From assembly GCF_017643905.1 (NCBI RefSeq), contig NZ_JAEPMO010000017.1:1-40143 (forward strand): DNA of 40,143 nt, read 5' to 3'. This DNA is from Marivita sp. (GTDB lineage: Bacteria; Pseudomonadota; Alphaproteobacteria; Rhodobacterales; Rhodobacteraceae). This document shows, piece after piece, positions 7,435 to 15,743 of this stretch. Made by a program: the position numbers and the translations under genes. Numbering within the stretch: the first letter of the stretch is position 1; every line of letters starts with the position of its first letter. The notes beneath the pieces were generated by a model. It was not told the DNA's origin and ran no database searches. It worked only from the letters and a program-made list of their open reading frames with translations.

Positions 7435-8346
7435 ATGGCCGAGATTTTCGATCATACAGGCGCACCGGTGAAGCATGGGCGTGCCCGCGTGAACGGCATC
7501 CGGATGCACTACGTGACTGCCGGTCAGGGCGAACCCCTGCTGCTGGTCCATGGCACACCCAAGACCAACTACTACTGGCACAAGCTGATCCCGCTGCTGA
7601 CCGAACATTTCACCGTTGTCGCCCCCGACCTGCGCGGCTTTGGCTACACCGACAAGCCCCCCGTCAGCGAAGGCTATGACAGCCGCACCAACGCGCAGGA
7701 CCTCGCAGAGTTGATGACCTTCCTTGGCCATGACACGTTCCATGTGCATGGCGAAGACCGCGGCGCGGAATTTGCCTATGTGCTGGCGGCAACCGAACGC
7801 AAGCGCGTCAAGACCCTGTCTTTCTGTGAAATGCTGCTGTCGAGCGAAGGTCTTGAAGAAGCGTCGTTTTTCACCCCCGACAACATCACGTCCCAGTTCC
7901 GCCAAAGCGGCGTCTGGGTCTGGCACATCCCCTTCTTCTGGATCCCCCACCTGCCCGAGATGCTGATCAACGGCAAGGAACGCGAGTTCTGGGAATTCTG
8001 GATCAAGGCCGAGACCTGGAACCCCAACGCCATCACCGAAGAGGCGATGAACGAGTGGGTCGCCAGCCTCAAGGCGCCGGGTGGTCTGCGGGGTACGCTC
8101 GAAACCTATCGCGCCGCCTTCAAGAACGCTGAGATCGTGCGCGAATTGCGCAACGAGAAACTCACCCTGCCCATCATGACCGTGGGCGCGCCGGAATTCT
8201 TTGGACCGCTGGTCGAGGAACAGATGGCGCGACTGTCCAACGGCGTCGAGAAAGCCGCCGTCTTCGAGGAATGCGGTCACTCACTTGCGCTCGAAGCGCA
8301 GGATCGCCTTGCGGCGATGCTCAAGGAATTCATGCTCGACCGCTGA
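7435..8346 (+). CDS. Alpha/beta hydrolase of the dehalogenase/epoxide hydrolase type
   Basis: 303-residue alpha/beta hydrolase. Visible motifs are the oxyanion HGTP (residues 39-42), DLRGFGYTDKP, the nucleophile elbow GEDRG with Asp108 as nucleophile, and His282 in ECGHSLALE. An Asp nucleophile points to haloalkane or haloacetate dehalogenases and epoxide hydrolases, not esterases. Relatives usually read GHD at the elbow; here it is GED, an unusual change just before the nucleophile. There is no signal peptide, so it acts in the cytoplasm. It is first in an operon with an RbsBAC-type importer (gap of 48 bases), suggesting that it acts on the imported compound. Substrate unknown. Confidence 0.85.
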   Translation: MAEIFDHTGAPVKHGRARVNGIRMHYVTAGQGEPLLLVHGTPKTNYYWHKLIPLLTEHFTVVAPDLRGFGYTDKPPVSEGYDSRTNAQDLAELMTFLGHDTFHVHGEDRGAEFAYVLAATERKRVKTLSFCEMLLSSEGLEEASFFTPDNITSQFRQSGVWVWHIPFFWIPHLPEMLINGKEREFWEFWIKAETWNPNAITEEAMNEWVASLKAPGGLRGTLETYRAAFKNAEIVRELRNEKLTLPIMTVGAPEFFGPLVEEQMARLSNGVEKAAVFEECGHSLALEAQDRLAAMLKEFMLDR

Positions 8347-8394
8347 TCGGCGGTCACCCCCTTAACGCGAAAACTTCCATCGGAGGAGACCAAA

Positions 8395-9576
8395 ATGAAG
8401 TTGACCCGTAGAACCCTCATGGCCACTGGCGCAACCGCTGCCATCCTTGGCCTGTCCCTGCCCGCCTTTGCGCAGGAAAATATCGGCGATGTCCGTCACC
8501 CGCTGTGGTACAAGGCGCCGACAGAACGCACGCTGGAGCTGGCCAAGATCGACGATCTGTCCCAGACCGTCGTCAGCCTTGGACCGCGCGGTGAGGAAGG
8601 TGTGCTTTACACCGAGATCCAGATCACCGAAGAGCAAAAAGAAAAGATCCGCGCAGGCAATTTTACCGCTGCGATCTCAATGGGTTGGCTGGGTGACGAC
8701 TGGGCCTCGCAGCAGCTTCTGGGCCTCAAGGAAACCTTTGCCGATCTGGGCATCGAAGTGGTCGCAGAAACCAATGCGAACTGGGAAGACGCACGCCAGA
8801 TTTCCGACCTTGACGCGATCTCGGTTCTGAAGCCCGATCTGGTGGTATCGATCCCGCTGAACACCGCGACCACCGCATCCGCGTTCCAGCGCCTTGCCGA
8901 TGCCGGTTCGCAGACCGTGTTCATCGACCAGGCCGCCGACGGCATGCAGCCCGGTGAGGACTACGTGTCGGTGATCTCGTCCGACAACCTTGCCCTTGGC
9001 ATGTATCTGGCTGACCTTTTGAACGACGCAGTCGGCGGCAAAGGCGATGTCGCGGCGATGTATTACGCAAACGACTTCCACGTGACCAATCTGCGCTACA
9101 TCGGCTTCATTGCCCGCATGATCGCCAAGTATCCCGATCTGCAACTGGTCGCTGCCGCCGGTCATGACAACCCGAACAAGGGTCAGGAAGTGGCACAGGC
9201 CCTGCTCGCCCGTTATCCCACGCTGCAGGGTGTTTACGGGTCGTGGTCGATCCCGGCGATGGGTGCTGCCACAGCCGCCCGCATCAATGGCAAGCGTCCG
9301 GCGGACTTCAAGATCGTGAACGAGAATTTCGATCAGATCGTCGCCGCAGAGATGGCTGCCAACAGCTTCATCGCCGGCATCTCGACCCAACAGCCCTACA
9401 CACAGGGCGTGACCGAAGCGAGCGCCGGTGCGCTGGCGCTGATCGGCGAAAGCCTGCCCTCCTACATCTCGGTGCCGCCGGTTCGTGTGAGCCGCGACAA
9501 CCTCGCCGAGGCGTATGAGAAGATCTACCGCATCCCGTTGCCGGAAACGATGCAAGCCGATCTGGCCAGCAACTGA
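8395..9576 (+). CDS. Ribose-type ABC transporter periplasmic binding protein
   Basis: 393-residue periplasmic-binding protein of the RbsB/LacI-like group. An N-terminal signal with an Arg pair (LTRRTLMATGATAA) ends near AFA. The two-lobe fold starts near FTAAISMGWLGDDWASQQLLG, with family features such as VSIPLNTATT, FIDQAADG and SSDNLALG. About 60 residues between signal and first lobe form an N-terminal extension compared with RbsB, which is about 300 residues. It would bind a sugar or sugar-like ligand and deliver it to the permease at 11117. A strong hairpin follows the gene. Confidence 0.9.
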   Translation: MKLTRRTLMATGATAAILGLSLPAFAQENIGDVRHPLWYKAPTERTLELAKIDDLSQTVVSLGPRGEEGVLYTEIQITEEQKEKIRAGNFTAAISMGWLGDDWASQQLLGLKETFADLGIEVVAETNANWEDARQISDLDAISVLKPDLVVSIPLNTATTASAFQRLADAGSQTVFIDQAADGMQPGEDYVSVISSDNLALGMYLADLLNDAVGGKGDVAAMYYANDFHVTNLRYIGFIARMIAKYPDLQLVAAAGHDNPNKGQEVAQALLARYPTLQGVYGSWSIPAMGAATAARINGKRPADFKIVNENFDQIVAAEMAANSFIAGISTQQPYTQGVTEASAGALALIGESLPSYISVPPVRVSRDNLAEAYEKIYRIPLPETMQADLASN

Positions 9577-9584
9577 TGCAGCTT

Positions 9585-9616
9585 GCCGTACGCCACGCCT
9601 CCCCGTGGCGTACGGC
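9585..9616 (+). promoter_or_regulatory. Strong intercistronic hairpin after binding-protein gene
   Basis: Perfect 13-bp stem, GCCGTACGCCACG (9585-9597) with its complement at 9604-9616 and a 6-base loop, lying between the binding-protein stop and the ATPase ribosome site. No T run follows. Such hairpins commonly protect the 3' end of binding-protein mRNA so that this subunit is made in excess. Confidence 0.7.
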
Positions 9617-9639
9617 TTGTCCGTGAGGAGGAGCACGAC

Positions 9640-11133
9640 ATGTCGACAGATGTTTTGACCATGCGGGACATCGACAAGGCGTTCAACGGGAACCCCGTGC
9701 TGCGCCATGCCGGGTTCACTCTTCGCAAGGGCGAATGCCATGCCCTGATGGGCGAAAACGGCGCGGGCAAGTCCACCCTCATGAAGATCCTGACAGGCGT
9801 CTATCAGCGGGATGCCGGCATCGTGCAGATCGACGGACAGGATGTCAGCTTTGCCGCACCCCGCGATGCAGAAGCCGCCGGGATCGCGATGATCTTTCAG
9901 GAATTCAGCCTGATCCCCACCCTGACCGTCGCCCAGAACATCTTTCTGGGTCACGAGCCGAAACGCGGCAACAACATCTTCATCCGCGATGCGGAAATGA
10001 TCCGCCGCGCCCACGAGATCCTGCGCGAATTCGGCGAAAACATCGACCCGCGCTCCCGTGTCGAAGACCTGAGCGTCGGCGCGAAACAGATGGTCGAGAT
10101 CGCCAAGGCGTTGTCCAAGAACGCCCGAATCATCGTGATGGACGAGCCCACCGCTTCGCTGTCCGAAAGCGAGGTTGAGACCCTCTTCCGGCTGGTGAAC
10201 CAGTGGAAAAAGCAAGGCATTTCCATCGTCTACATCTCGCACCGCATGGCCGAGATTTACCAGATTTGCGACCGTATCACCGCGATGCGTGACGGGCGCG
10301 ACATGCTGACGGCCGACACAAGTGACGTGACAATGGAAGAGCTGATCCGCGCCATGCTTGGCTCTGACAGCACCGCCGCGTTGGATTGGGTCGCGCGCGA
10401 CGTCGACATGACGGCGGCCCCCGTTCTCGAGGTCGAGAACCTGCGGGTGAACGGATATGTGGACGACGTGAGCTTTGATGTCCGCCCCGGCGAGATCCTT
10501 GGACTTGCCGGACTCACCGGTTCGGGCCGCACCGAGATTGTCGAGGCCATTTTCGGCATTCGCCAGATTGACGGCGGGTCTGTCCGGATTGATGGCCATT
10601 CCGTGCGCAGTAATCGCGATGCCATTGAGGCAGGCGTCGGGCTGGTGCCCGGGGACCGCCGGACACAGGGCCTAATTCTGGATCACAGCCTTCGGGACAA
10701 CGTGATCCTGCCGAACCTTGCCCGCTTCACGCGCAACCTGTTTGTCGGGGACACGACCGCGCGCGCGGCATCCGACCGGCATATCGCGGACCTCAAGATC
10801 AAGTGCGAAGGCCCGGAACAAGAGGTCTACCTTCTGTCCGGCGGCAATCAGCAAAAGATCGTTCTCGCCAAGTGGCTGGAGCGCAAACCCAAAGTCCTGA
10901 TCCTTGATGAGCCGACCATCGGTGTCGATATCGGCGCGAAATCCGAACTGGTGCGCAAAGTACGCGAGATCGCGGATGCAGGCACGGCGGTTGTCGTCAT
11001 TTCATCCGAATTCGAAGAGCTGCTCGCGATCAGCGACCGGCTGCTCATCATCTACGATGGCAGCGTGATCGGGAACATGAACCGCAAAGACGTGCAATCT
11101 GAGGAGGCTCTGCACCATGCAGTCCAAGGCTGA
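9640..11133 (+). CDS. Ribose-type ABC transporter ATP-binding protein (double domain)
   Basis: 497-residue RbsA-like ATPase with two nucleotide-binding domains. The first has Walker A GENGAGKST (residues 38-46), the signature-like LSVGAKQM and Walker B IIVMDEPTASL. The second has the degenerate Walker A GLTGSGRTE typical of RbsA and XylG, signature LSGGNQQK and LILDEPTIGVD. It drives carbohydrate import at the cytoplasmic membrane. The ATG at 9640 is preceded by GAGGAGG. It overlaps the permease gene by 17 bases, showing translational coupling. Confidence 0.94.
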   Translation: MSTDVLTMRDIDKAFNGNPVLRHAGFTLRKGECHALMGENGAGKSTLMKILTGVYQRDAGIVQIDGQDVSFAAPRDAEAAGIAMIFQEFSLIPTLTVAQNIFLGHEPKRGNNIFIRDAEMIRRAHEILREFGENIDPRSRVEDLSVGAKQMVEIAKALSKNARIIVMDEPTASLSESEVETLFRLVNQWKKQGISIVYISHRMAEIYQICDRITAMRDGRDMLTADTSDVTMEELIRAMLGSDSTAALDWVARDVDMTAAPVLEVENLRVNGYVDDVSFDVRPGEILGLAGLTGSGRTEIVEAIFGIRQIDGGSVRIDGHSVRSNRDAIEAGVGLVPGDRRTQGLILDHSLRDNVILPNLARFTRNLFVGDTTARAASDRHIADLKIKCEGPEQEVYLLSGGNQQKIVLAKWLERKPKVLILDEPTIGVDIGAKSELVRKVREIADAGTAVVVISSEFEELLAISDRLLIIYDGSVIGNMNRKDVQSEEALHHAVQG

Positions 11134-12094
11134 CCCCATGCCGCAAGAAAGATCGTTCCATCTCGGACGCATCAACTGGCGCGAAAACATCGTTTACATC
11201 TGCTTTGCCGGTGTGCTTCTTTTCTTTGCCGTCACCATTGGCGACAAGGGCTTCCTGACGGTGTCGAACCTCTTCAACATCGCCCGCACAACCGCGATGA
11301 TCGCGGTGATTTCCATCGCGATGACCTTCATCATTTCGTCAGGCGAACTGGACCTGTCCGTCGGTTCGACTGCCGCGCTGGCGGCGCTTGTGTCGGCGCT
11401 GGCGATACAGGCGGGATACGGATTTGTCGGCGGCGTGATCGCAGGATTGCTGTGCGGCGTGGCGGTCGGTCTGGTCAACGGGTTCTTCGTCACCGCCCTG
11501 TCGATCCCGTCTTTCCTTGTGACGCTGGGCATGATGCAGCTGGTGCGCGGCATCGACATGCGGATCACCTACACCAACCCCGTGCCCGTGCGGAACGAGA
11601 CCTTCGACATGGTGTTCGGCCCCGGCACGATCGGCGTGGTCCCCACCCTGTTCCTCTGGGCTGTTGCCGTGGCGATCCTCGGCCATGTGGTGCTGCGCTA
11701 TACACCCTTCGGTCGGCAAGTTCTGGCCACCGGAGGCAACCGCGAAGCGGCGCGCTATTCCGGCATCAACACCAAGCGTGTGAAAATCATCTGCTTCCTG
11801 ATCACCGGTGTCGGCGCGGCTTTGGCCGGGATGCTCTGGACCGGGATGATGGGAACCGCGCGTTACAACTTCGGCGAAGGCGCGGAACTCGCCGCCATCG
11901 CGGCTGTGATCCTTGGGGGAACAAGCCTGTTCGGAGGCAAGGGCACGATCATCGGCACTTTCGTGGGCGCCCTGCTGATCGGGACCATCAACAACGGTCT
12001 GATCATCATGGGGCTGGACGTGTCCGAGCAGATGATGGTGGCGGGTGCGATCATCGTTCTTGCGGTCGCCTTCGGCAAAAAACCCAGCCGCTGA
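11117..12094 (+). CDS. Ribose-type ABC transporter permease
   Basis: 325-residue integral membrane permease of the RbsC/BPD_transp_2 family. It has about 8-10 hydrophobic segments, the conserved SSGELDLSVGS early motif, NPVPVRNETFD and the cytoplasmic loop FGRQVLATGGNREAARYSGI, which contacts the ATPase. One permease gene is enough because these transporters use homodimers. A second ATG seven codons in (11138) is an alternative start. It completes the hydrolase-RbsBAC operon, and a terminator follows at 12120. Confidence 0.93.
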   Translation: MQSKADPMPQERSFHLGRINWRENIVYICFAGVLLFFAVTIGDKGFLTVSNLFNIARTTAMIAVISIAMTFIISSGELDLSVGSTAALAALVSALAIQAGYGFVGGVIAGLLCGVAVGLVNGFFVTALSIPSFLVTLGMMQLVRGIDMRITYTNPVPVRNETFDMVFGPGTIGVVPTLFLWAVAVAILGHVVLRYTPFGRQVLATGGNREAARYSGINTKRVKIICFLITGVGAALAGMLWTGMMGTARYNFGEGAELAAIAAVILGGTSLFGGKGTIIGTFVGALLIGTINNGLIIMGLDVSEQMMVAGAIIVLAVAFGKKPSR

Positions 12095-12110
12095 GATTTG
12101 ACCAAATGGT

Positions 12111-12147
12111 AAAAAAGGGCGCGGGGCCGGATCGGCCTCGCGTTTTT
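12111..12147. terminator. Bidirectional intrinsic terminator
   Basis: A stem of about 10 bp built from CGCGGGGCC (12120-12128) and GGCCTCGCG (12134-12142, one G-T pair) is followed by TTTTT on the plus strand and preceded by AAAAAA (12111-12116), which gives a T run on the minus strand. It lies between the convergent permease and HAD genes and can serve both. Confidence 0.85.
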
Positions 12148-12151
12148 CCTG

Positions 12152-12838
12152 TCACATGAGGTGTCCGGACAGGACCAAATCCCGAAACCTATCCAGACGA
12201 TCCACAATCGACACGCAGCCTGCTTGTCTGAGCGTATCCGCGTGATCGTCGCGCCGACCTTCAAAATGCCCACCGCCGACAAACCCGACAGGTGTCATCC
12301 CGGCGGCCAAAGCGCCTTCGACGCCATGCGGGGAATCCTCGATCACGATGCAATCGCCCGGCGCACGACCAATCACCTTGGCTGCCAAAAGAAAGAGGTC
12401 CGGCGCGGGTTTGCCATGTTCGACCTGGTCAGAGCTGCACGCGCGGCCTTCGAAGAAGCCATCAAGTCCCGTTGTGCGCAGGGCCAGCGCCATTCGTGCC
12501 TTTGAACTGCCCGTGGCGACCGCCATGTGACACCCGGCATGATGAAGGGCTGACAACAGGTCGTATGCGCCGTCGATTGGGTTCAGGTCGGTCGGGTACT
12601 GATCCATCAGAACTCGGTCAATACGTTGCGCGAAGTCTTCGGGCGCAGGCCGCCCTGCCCTGTCTGCAATCAATTCGGCGATGCGCGACATCTTGAGGCC
12701 AAGCACCTCTTTCCCCAAGTCGCGCGGATTCAGGTCTTGGGCACCCAGACGGTGCGCCTCGTCGGCGATGGCCTTGAGCGACAGCACTTCACTGTCCACA
12801 AGGCAGCCGTCGAGATCGAAGATGATCGCGGGGGGCAT
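12152..12838 (-). CDS. HAD-superfamily phosphatase (beta-phosphoglucomutase-like)
   Basis: 228-residue HAD subfamily IA hydrolase with a helical cap. The motifs are complete: DLDG with nucleophile Asp8 and acid Asp10, ATGSSKAR (motif II), the Lys in HGKPAPDLF (motif III) and IEDSPHGVEG (motif IV). Such proteins remove phosphate from small sugar or polyol phosphates, or act as mutases. It is last in the minus-strand sugar operon, 33 bases after the PfkB kinase, so a sugar phosphate in the same pathway is the probable substrate. A kinase and a phosphatase in one operon suggests either different intermediates or clearing of a dead-end phosphate. Confidence 0.9.
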   Translation of the reverse strand: MPPAIIFDLDGCLVDSEVLSLKAIADEAHRLGAQDLNPRDLGKEVLGLKMSRIAELIADRAGRPAPEDFAQRIDRVLMDQYPTDLNPIDGAYDLLSALHHAGCHMAVATGSSKARMALALRTTGLDGFFEGRACSSDQVEHGKPAPDLFLLAAKVIGRAPGDCIVIEDSPHGVEGALAAGMTPVGFVGGGHFEGRRDDHADTLRQAGCVSIVDRLDRFRDLVLSGHLM

Positions 12839-12871
12839 TCAGTGGCTTTCGTTAGGGTGTTGCAGACCGGA

Positions 12872-13816
12872 TCACGCGCGGATCGGCGTGGTCTCCATAA
12901 AGGCGATGGTGTTTTCGAGCGACGACACAACCGCCTGGGAACCAAGCCCCATTGCGTTCTGTGCCGAGGATGCCTGTCCGAAGCGGATGCAGTCCTCAAT
13001 GGAACGGCCCAGATGCAGCCCGGTGGCAAAGCCCGCGTTGAAGCAATCGCCGCAGCCACAGGTGCAGACCACATCGATCTTGTAAGATGGGATGTCGATC
13101 TTCTGACCGCGCTGATCGCGGTACATGGCCCCATCTGCGCCAAGCGTCAGGATGACAGCACCGACGCCCTGATCCAGTAGGAATGCGGCGATCTGTTCAT
13201 AATCGGTCATGCCCGACAGGGCCATCGCCTCTTCCTCGGACGGCATGAAGTAGTCGGTATGCGCCAGAAGCGGGCGGATCAGTGGGAAATCCTCGGGAGT
13301 TGAGGCGAAGACATCCAGCGTGGTGGTGATGCCGCGGGCCTTGGCCTCGGCCAGAAGTTCGGCATTGCGCCCCTGGTCCATCGCGTCCATGAGGCCGACG
13401 CCGCCGATGTGCAGGATTTTGGTGTCCAGAACCCGGTCCATTTGGTCATCAGTGACATAGAACCCCGCCGTCGCACCGCGCTTGTGGAGTGCCGGGCGCG
13501 CCCCATCGGGGCGGGTGGTCACAACACTGGACGAGGTGGTCATGTCGGGGATGCGCTGCATCATCTCGGTATCGACGCCGAAGTCGCCAAAGCGACGCAG
13601 GACCCAATCGCCCATCAGGTCATTGCCGACACCGCCCACAGCCTGAACCTTAAGCCCATGCTTGGCCGCGACGATGGCCGCTGAGCCCGCAGCGCCGGAC
13701 ACAGCCAACGTAAATTCATCGACGAAATAGGTGTTTCCGCCGGGGGGGATTTCGGTCACCGGGCGGCACAGCGCGTCAAAGGTGTGAAACCCCATCGAGG
13801 TATAGTCAAAGGTCAT
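12872..13816 (-). CDS. PfkB-family carbohydrate kinase
   Basis: 314-residue ribokinase-fold kinase that would phosphorylate a sugar, keto-acid or polyol with ATP. The N-terminal part has the GG-type substrate region (VSGAAGSAAIVAAKHG and GGVGNDLMGDWVLR). The C-terminal anion-hole signature reads CTCGCGDCFNAGF at 251-263, with the catalytic base at Asp257. The usual form is DTTGAGDxF, so this copy is cysteine-rich, including Cys in place of the leading Asp; GCGD itself occurs in some relatives. Start 13816 has GGAG upstream. It lies 25 bases after the ABC ATPase gene and is part of the transport operon, so its substrate is probably the imported sugar or a product of it. Confidence 0.9.
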   Translation of the reverse strand: MTFDYTSMGFHTFDALCRPVTEIPPGGNTYFVDEFTLAVSGAAGSAAIVAAKHGLKVQAVGGVGNDLMGDWVLRRFGDFGVDTEMMQRIPDMTTSSSVVTTRPDGARPALHKRGATAGFYVTDDQMDRVLDTKILHIGGVGLMDAMDQGRNAELLAEAKARGITTTLDVFASTPEDFPLIRPLLAHTDYFMPSEEEAMALSGMTDYEQIAAFLLDQGVGAVILTLGADGAMYRDQRGQKIDIPSYKIDVVCTCGCGDCFNAGFATGLHLGRSIEDCIRFGQASSAQNAMGLGSQAVVSSLENTIAFMETTPIRA

Positions 13817-13841
13817 GGGTTGTTCTCCATCCTGTGCGGCG

Positions 13842-14891
13842 TCAGCGCAGGCGCTGACCGGAGGCCGTATCGAAAAGGTAAATCCGCTTGGGATCAAAGC
13901 CGACAGACGCGTCGGAATTCAAGTCCGCGCGATAGTCGCGATGGGCCTTCACCTCGATCAGCTTGTCCCCTGCCTTGAGCGTGAGATAGGTCATGTCGCC
14001 CGTCGGCTCGACCCCGTAGACGCTGCCCGTCAGATGACCGGCCTCGGCCGTCACCGCGCAATCCTCGGGGCGCACGCCCAGAGTGACCTTGCCGTCATGT
14101 TTGGCGGGCAGCCCCTCTACGCGGACACCGGGCGCTGTGAAGATGCCCTGCTCCATCCTGCCTGCGATCAGGTTCATAGGCGGCGCACCGATGAAGTTGG
14201 CGACAAAGGTGTTCGCGGGATCGTTGTAGATCTCGTCCGGCGTGCCGATCTGCTGGATCGCGCCCTTGTCCATGATCACGATGCGGTCTGCGAGCGTCAT
14301 CGCTTCGATCTGGTCATGGGTCACGTAGACGGTGGTGATCTTCAGCTCGCGCTGGATATGCTTGATCTGCACGCGCATGTGCTGACGCAGCTTGGCGTCG
14401 AGGTTCGACAGCGGCTCGTCCATGAGGAACGCATGCGGTTGGCGCACGATGGCACGGGCCAACGCGGCGCGCTGGCGCTGACCGCCTGACAATGCGCTGG
14501 GTTTGCGGTCGAGGTAGTCGACCAGTTCGACCAGTCCTGCCGCACGGCGGATCAGGGCATCATGCTGCTCCTTCGGAACGCCGCGCATGCGCAAGGGAAA
14601 GCGGATGTTCTCGTAGATCGTCATGTTGGGATAGAGCGCGTAGCCCTGGAACACCATCGCCACATCCCGGTCGCGGGCGTCGATGTCGTTCATCACCTCG
14701 CCGTCCATGACGATCTCGCCTTCGGATGGCTCTTCAAGACCTGCGATCATGCGCATGGTGGTGGTCTTGCCGCAGCCCGAGGGGCCAAGGAAGACGACGA
14801 ATTCCTCATCCGCGATGTCGAGGTTCACGTCCCGGACACCCCAGATGGCGCCCCAGCGTTTCTGGATGTTGTTGAGTTGGATTCTTGCCAT
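13842..14891 (-). CDS. ABC sugar transporter ATP-binding protein (MalK/UgpC type)
   Basis: 349-residue ATPase of the carbohydrate uptake CUT1 group. Walker A GPSGCGKTT is at residues 36-44, followed by Q-loop FQGYALYP, signature LSGGQRQR, Walker B FLMDEPLSNLD and the His switch VTHDQIEA. The C-terminal regulatory TOBE-type domain follows (VTLGVRPEDCAV). It powers the two permeases encoded just upstream, with only 3 bases between genes. Start and length are normal for the family. Confidence 0.95.
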   Translation of the reverse strand: MARIQLNNIQKRWGAIWGVRDVNLDIADEEFVVFLGPSGCGKTTTMRMIAGLEEPSEGEIVMDGEVMNDIDARDRDVAMVFQGYALYPNMTIYENIRFPLRMRGVPKEQHDALIRRAAGLVELVDYLDRKPSALSGGQRQRAALARAIVRQPHAFLMDEPLSNLDAKLRQHMRVQIKHIQRELKITTVYVTHDQIEAMTLADRIVIMDKGAIQQIGTPDEIYNDPANTFVANFIGAPPMNLIAGRMEQGIFTAPGVRVEGLPAKHDGKVTLGVRPEDCAVTAEAGHLTGSVYGVEPTGDMTYLTLKAGDKLIEVKAHRDYRADLNSDASVGFDPKRIYLFDTASGQRLR

Positions 14892-14894
14892 TTC

Positions 14895-15740
14895 TTATCC
14901 TTTGACGGCCCCCATGGTCAGACCGCGTGAGAGATGTTTCTGGATCAGCACGACAACCAGGAACACCGGGAGGAACGCGAGGAAGGCGACCAGCGCGATT
15001 GCATTGTAGATCACACCGTCCGACCCGCCGGTGAAGTTCGCCAGCGCCACCGACATGGTGTAGGCGTCGGGCGTCGAGGCGATGAGCAGCGTGAAAAGGA
15101 ATTCGTTGATCGCGAAGATCATCGCGATCACGGACGCCGTGATGATCCCGGGCAGGATCGCCGGAATGATGATTTCCCAGAGAATGCGCAATTCCCCCGC
15201 CCCATCGGTCTTGGCGGCGTCTTCCAGTTCCTTCGGGATGTCCAGCATGTAGGACCGGATGATCCATGTCACAAAGCTCAGGTTGATGGCGGCATAGATC
15301 AGCATCAGCGCCCAGATCGTGTCCAAAAGCCCGAAATTGCGGAACAGGAAGAAGATCGGCACCGCAACGATGGCGGGCGCCATCATGCGGGTCGACAGGA
15401 TGTAAAACCCGATATCGTCCCGCCCTTTGTATTCGAAGCGCGACAGCGAGTAGGCGGCGGGGATCGCCAACACGAGGTCGATGATCACCGACCCGATGAT
15501 GGCCAGCACCGAATTGCGCAGGTATTTTCCCATCGGCCAGTCTTCCCAGATCATATGCCATGCATCGAGGCTGAAGGTCGGGAAGTAGATCGGTTGCGGC
15601 GTGATGATCTCGGTCCGGGGGCGCAGGCCGATGGACAGGAACCACAGAACCGGAACAAGGCAGAACAAAGCCCATGCGCCAAGGATCGCGTAGCGCAGGG
15701 CAAGGCTTTCGCCGCGGGAACGTTTGCGGGCAGATGCCAT
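14895..15740 (-). CDS. ABC sugar transporter permease (MalG type)
   Basis: 281-residue inner-membrane protein with six predicted membrane segments and the CUT1 EAA-loop region (KELEDAAKTDGAGELRILWE), which docks on the ATPase. It begins with a short basic cytoplasmic tail (MASARKRSRGES). It lies between the ATPase and MalF-type genes with 3-base gaps on both sides, a tightly coupled operon. Substrate unknown. Confidence 0.94.
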   Translation of the reverse strand: MASARKRSRGESLALRYAILGAWALFCLVPVLWFLSIGLRPRTEIITPQPIYFPTFSLDAWHMIWEDWPMGKYLRNSVLAIIGSVIIDLVLAIPAAYSLSRFEYKGRDDIGFYILSTRMMAPAIVAVPIFFLFRNFGLLDTIWALMLIYAAINLSFVTWIIRSYMLDIPKELEDAAKTDGAGELRILWEIIIPAILPGIITASVIAMIFAINEFLFTLLIASTPDAYTMSVALANFTGGSDGVIYNAIALVAFLAFLPVFLVVVLIQKHLSRGLTMGAVKG

Positions 15741-15743
15741 GGC

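Noticed and set aside
8677-10599. 640-codon minus-strand frame opposite the RbsB/RbsA genes
   Set aside because: It spans two real genes and their intercistronic hairpin and has no domain; antisense artefact.
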